Source: Cyanobium sp.
GTDB taxonomy: Bacteria; Cyanobacteriota; Cyanobacteriia; PCC-6307; Cyanobiaceae
Assembly: GCA_014191535.1 (NCBI GenBank)
Contig: BJHC01000106.1
Coordinates: 1 to 5,605 of the forward strand
Length of the DNA stretch: 5,605 bases
Reading direction: 5' to 3'
Part shown: in pieces, positions 4,635 through 5,605 of the stretch
Numbering within the stretch: the first letter of the stretch is position 1
How the letters are laid out: each line of letters opens with the position of its first letter
The notes under the pieces: model-generated
What the model was told of the DNA's origin: nothing
Databases searched by the model: none
What the model saw: the letters and a program-made list of their open reading frames with translations, nothing else
Position numbers and translations under genes: made by a program

Positions 4635-5351
4635 ATGGAGCCGGCAGCGATCTACGGCCATCACCAACCCCTGCATCGGCAGGTGCTCGCGGCCTGCGAC
4701 GGCTGGCGGATCGCCGTCTGCACCAGCAACGCCCAGGTGAGGGTGATCACGAAGCTGCTGCTGGACCAGGCCCTGGAGAGCCGCTCCATCGCGGAGCTGC
4801 TGGCCCAGCACCCCGAGGCCAGCGAGCCGTTGCTGGTGATCAGCGACGACGACCTGCCCGACGGCGGCGCCGACCTGCTGATGGACCAGGTGCGGGCCCG
4901 CCCGGGCCAGGGGCTGGCGCGGTTTCTGATCGTCTTACCCCTGGCCGTTGCGGACGAACGGCTGCAACAGCTCTGGCAGCAGGGGGCCGATGCGCTGCTG
5001 AGCCTGGAGAACGGCGGCAGCGGCCTGGGGCTGCGCATGATCCTGGCCCTGGTGGCCGGCGGCAGCAGCCTCGATCCCAGCTTTGATCAGCGCCTGCGCC
5101 AACGGGCCCGCGCCCGCAGCGGCGACTGCCTGCACCCGCGCCTCAGCCCCACGGAACAGGAGCTATTGCTGGCCCTGGCGCGCGGCCGCAGCAGCCGCGA
5201 GATCGCCGCCCTGCGGCAGGTGCGCTGCGACAGCGTGCGCCGTCAGATCAGCCACCTCTACCGCAAGGCGAATGTGAGCCATCAGCGCGGTCTGCTGGCC
5301 TGGGCCCTGGAGCAGGGGCTGCTGCGTCCCGCCGATCTGAGCGGCCCCTGA
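4635..5351 (+). CDS. LuxR-family transcriptional regulator with degenerate receiver-like domain
   Basis: The 238-residue protein has two parts. Residues 170-230 form a LuxR-type helix-turn-helix: LSPTEQELLLALARGRSSREIA, then VRRQISHLYRKANVSHQRGLLAWALEQGLL, the usual four-helix DNA-binding domain. Residues 24-150 look like a response-regulator receiver: beta-1 RIAVCTS, beta-3 LLVISDDDLPDGG, beta-4 RFLIVLP, beta-5 GADALLSL. An Asp in the phospho-acceptor position (D71) remains. The usual acidic pair after beta-1 is C-T-S-N, the beta-4 Thr/Ser is Pro102, and the beta-5 Lys is missing. Phosphorylation by a histidine kinase is therefore unlikely, and the domain is probably a pseudo-receiver that senses by contact or ligand. 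It follows the 63-residue gene by five bases. The 3' end overlaps the antisense tail of the ribbon-helix-helix gene. Target genes are not shown by the sequence. Confidence 0.85.
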   Translation: MEPAAIYGHHQPLHRQVLAACDGWRIAVCTSNAQVRVITKLLLDQALESRSIAELLAQHPEASEPLLVISDDDLPDGGADLLMDQVRARPGQGLARFLIVLPLAVADERLQQLWQQGADALLSLENGGSGLGLRMILALVAGGSSLDPSFDQRLRQRARARSGDCLHPRLSPTEQELLLALARGRSSREIAALRQVRCDSVRRQISHLYRKANVSHQRGLLAWALEQGLLRPADLSGP

Positions 5352-5574
5352 CCCCAGCGCCTGGGGGGTTATCGCGGGGCGACTCCGCCTGCCGCTCAAG
5401 CCAATAGGCCGCGAGGTTGGAGAGGGAGCGGCCCTGGGCGTCGCTGGCATCAAGCAGCACTTGATACACCGACCACGACACCGTGATCGTGAGGCGCTGG
5501 GGCTTGCGCAGGTTGTAGCCACCGCGCGCTGACTGGCTCAACACGGGGGTGGAGCTCAGACGCTGGCTTGCCAT
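5248..5574 (-). CDS. Ribbon-helix-helix (CopG/Arc-like) DNA-binding protein
   Basis: Residues 26-63 match the ribbon-helix-helix pattern: a beta strand RLTITVSW, helix 1 SVYQVLLDASDAQ, the G-R-S-L-S turn and helix 2 NLAAYWLERQ. Such proteins bind DNA as dimers through the paired strands, as autorepressors, antitoxins or plasmid-copy regulators. The N-terminal 25 residues are polar and probably flexible. No toxin-like gene follows, so an antitoxin role has no support here. The ATG at 5574 lies just after an AT-rich leader and has no Shine-Dalgarno sequence. The folded domain ends before residue 75. Residues 75-108 are Arg/Pro/Ala-rich and lie antisense to the last 104 bases of the LuxR-type gene, so the tail is probably unconstrained. 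The domain call is good; the biological role is unknown. Confidence 0.75.
   Translation of the reverse strand: MASQRLSSTPVLSQSARGGYNLRKPQRLTITVSWSVYQVLLDASDAQGRSLSNLAAYWLERQAESPRDNPPGAGVRGRSDRRDAAAPAPGPRPADRADGSHSPCGRGG
5352..5370 (+). terminator. Possible weak terminator hairpin after the LuxR-type gene
   Basis: Directly after the TGA stop, CCCCAG and CTGGGG form a six-base-pair GC stem with a three-base CGC loop, followed by GGTT. The T-run is too short for a standard intrinsic terminator. The same bases also encode part of the ribbon-helix-helix frame on the other strand. Confidence 0.3.
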
Positions 5575-5605
5575 AGCAACATCAAGTCTAAAGAAAGTAT
5601 TAGCC
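5575..5605 (-). promoter_or_regulatory. AT-rich leader before the ribbon-helix-helix gene
   Basis: These 31 bases are far richer in A and T than the rest of the window and lie just upstream of the ATG at 5574, which suits a promoter. No clear -10 hexamer can be named, and the window ends before a -35 would appear. Confidence 0.3.

Overview
This GC-rich window looks like the chromosome of a picocyanobacterium of the Synechococcus/Cyanobium type. That reading rests on the base composition, the tight packing of short genes, one copy of the cyanobacterial HIP1 octamer GCGATCGC (2985-2992), and several short proteins with the look of picocyanobacterial conserved hypotheticals. It is an inference, because no rRNA or other taxonomic marker is present. 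No tRNA, rRNA, insertion sequence or CRISPR array was seen.

Left part (1-2905): The window opens with the C-terminal end of a family 3 glycoside hydrolase on the + strand (1-411), which carries an in-frame run of six GTGCAG hexamers. Facing it is a tightly packed minus-strand run, probably one operon. Read 5' to 3' it holds a 64-residue four-cysteine protein (2905-2711), an alpha/beta hydrolase of lipase type (2796-2041), a membrane family 2 glycosyltransferase (1974-880) and a small membrane protein (880-251) that closely resembles the staphyloxanthin acyltransferase CrtO. The last two overlap as TGATG and resemble the glycosyltransferase/acyltransferase pair (CrtQ and CrtO) that finishes staphyloxanthin in Staphylococcus. 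With a lipase upstream, the run looks like a glycosylation, acylation and deacylation module for a carotenoid or another lipid. The substrate is not known from the sequence.

Middle part (2979-4272): A two-helix membrane protein (minus) and a papain-fold C39-like cysteine peptidase (plus) diverge from an 80-base gap. That gap is dominated by a perfect 18-bp inverted repeat set almost equally far from both start codons. Downstream of the peptidase, and convergent with it, is a 113-residue conserved-hypothetical type protein with a 12-bp tandem repeat near its start.

Right part (4438-5605): A 63-residue protein is followed after 5 bases by a LuxR-type regulator whose receiver-like domain has lost most phosphorylation residues. 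A ribbon-helix-helix DNA-binding protein on the minus strand converges on it, and its reading frame runs on into the regulator gene. The same arrangement occurs at the left end, where the CrtO-like frame runs 161 bases into the glycoside hydrolase gene.
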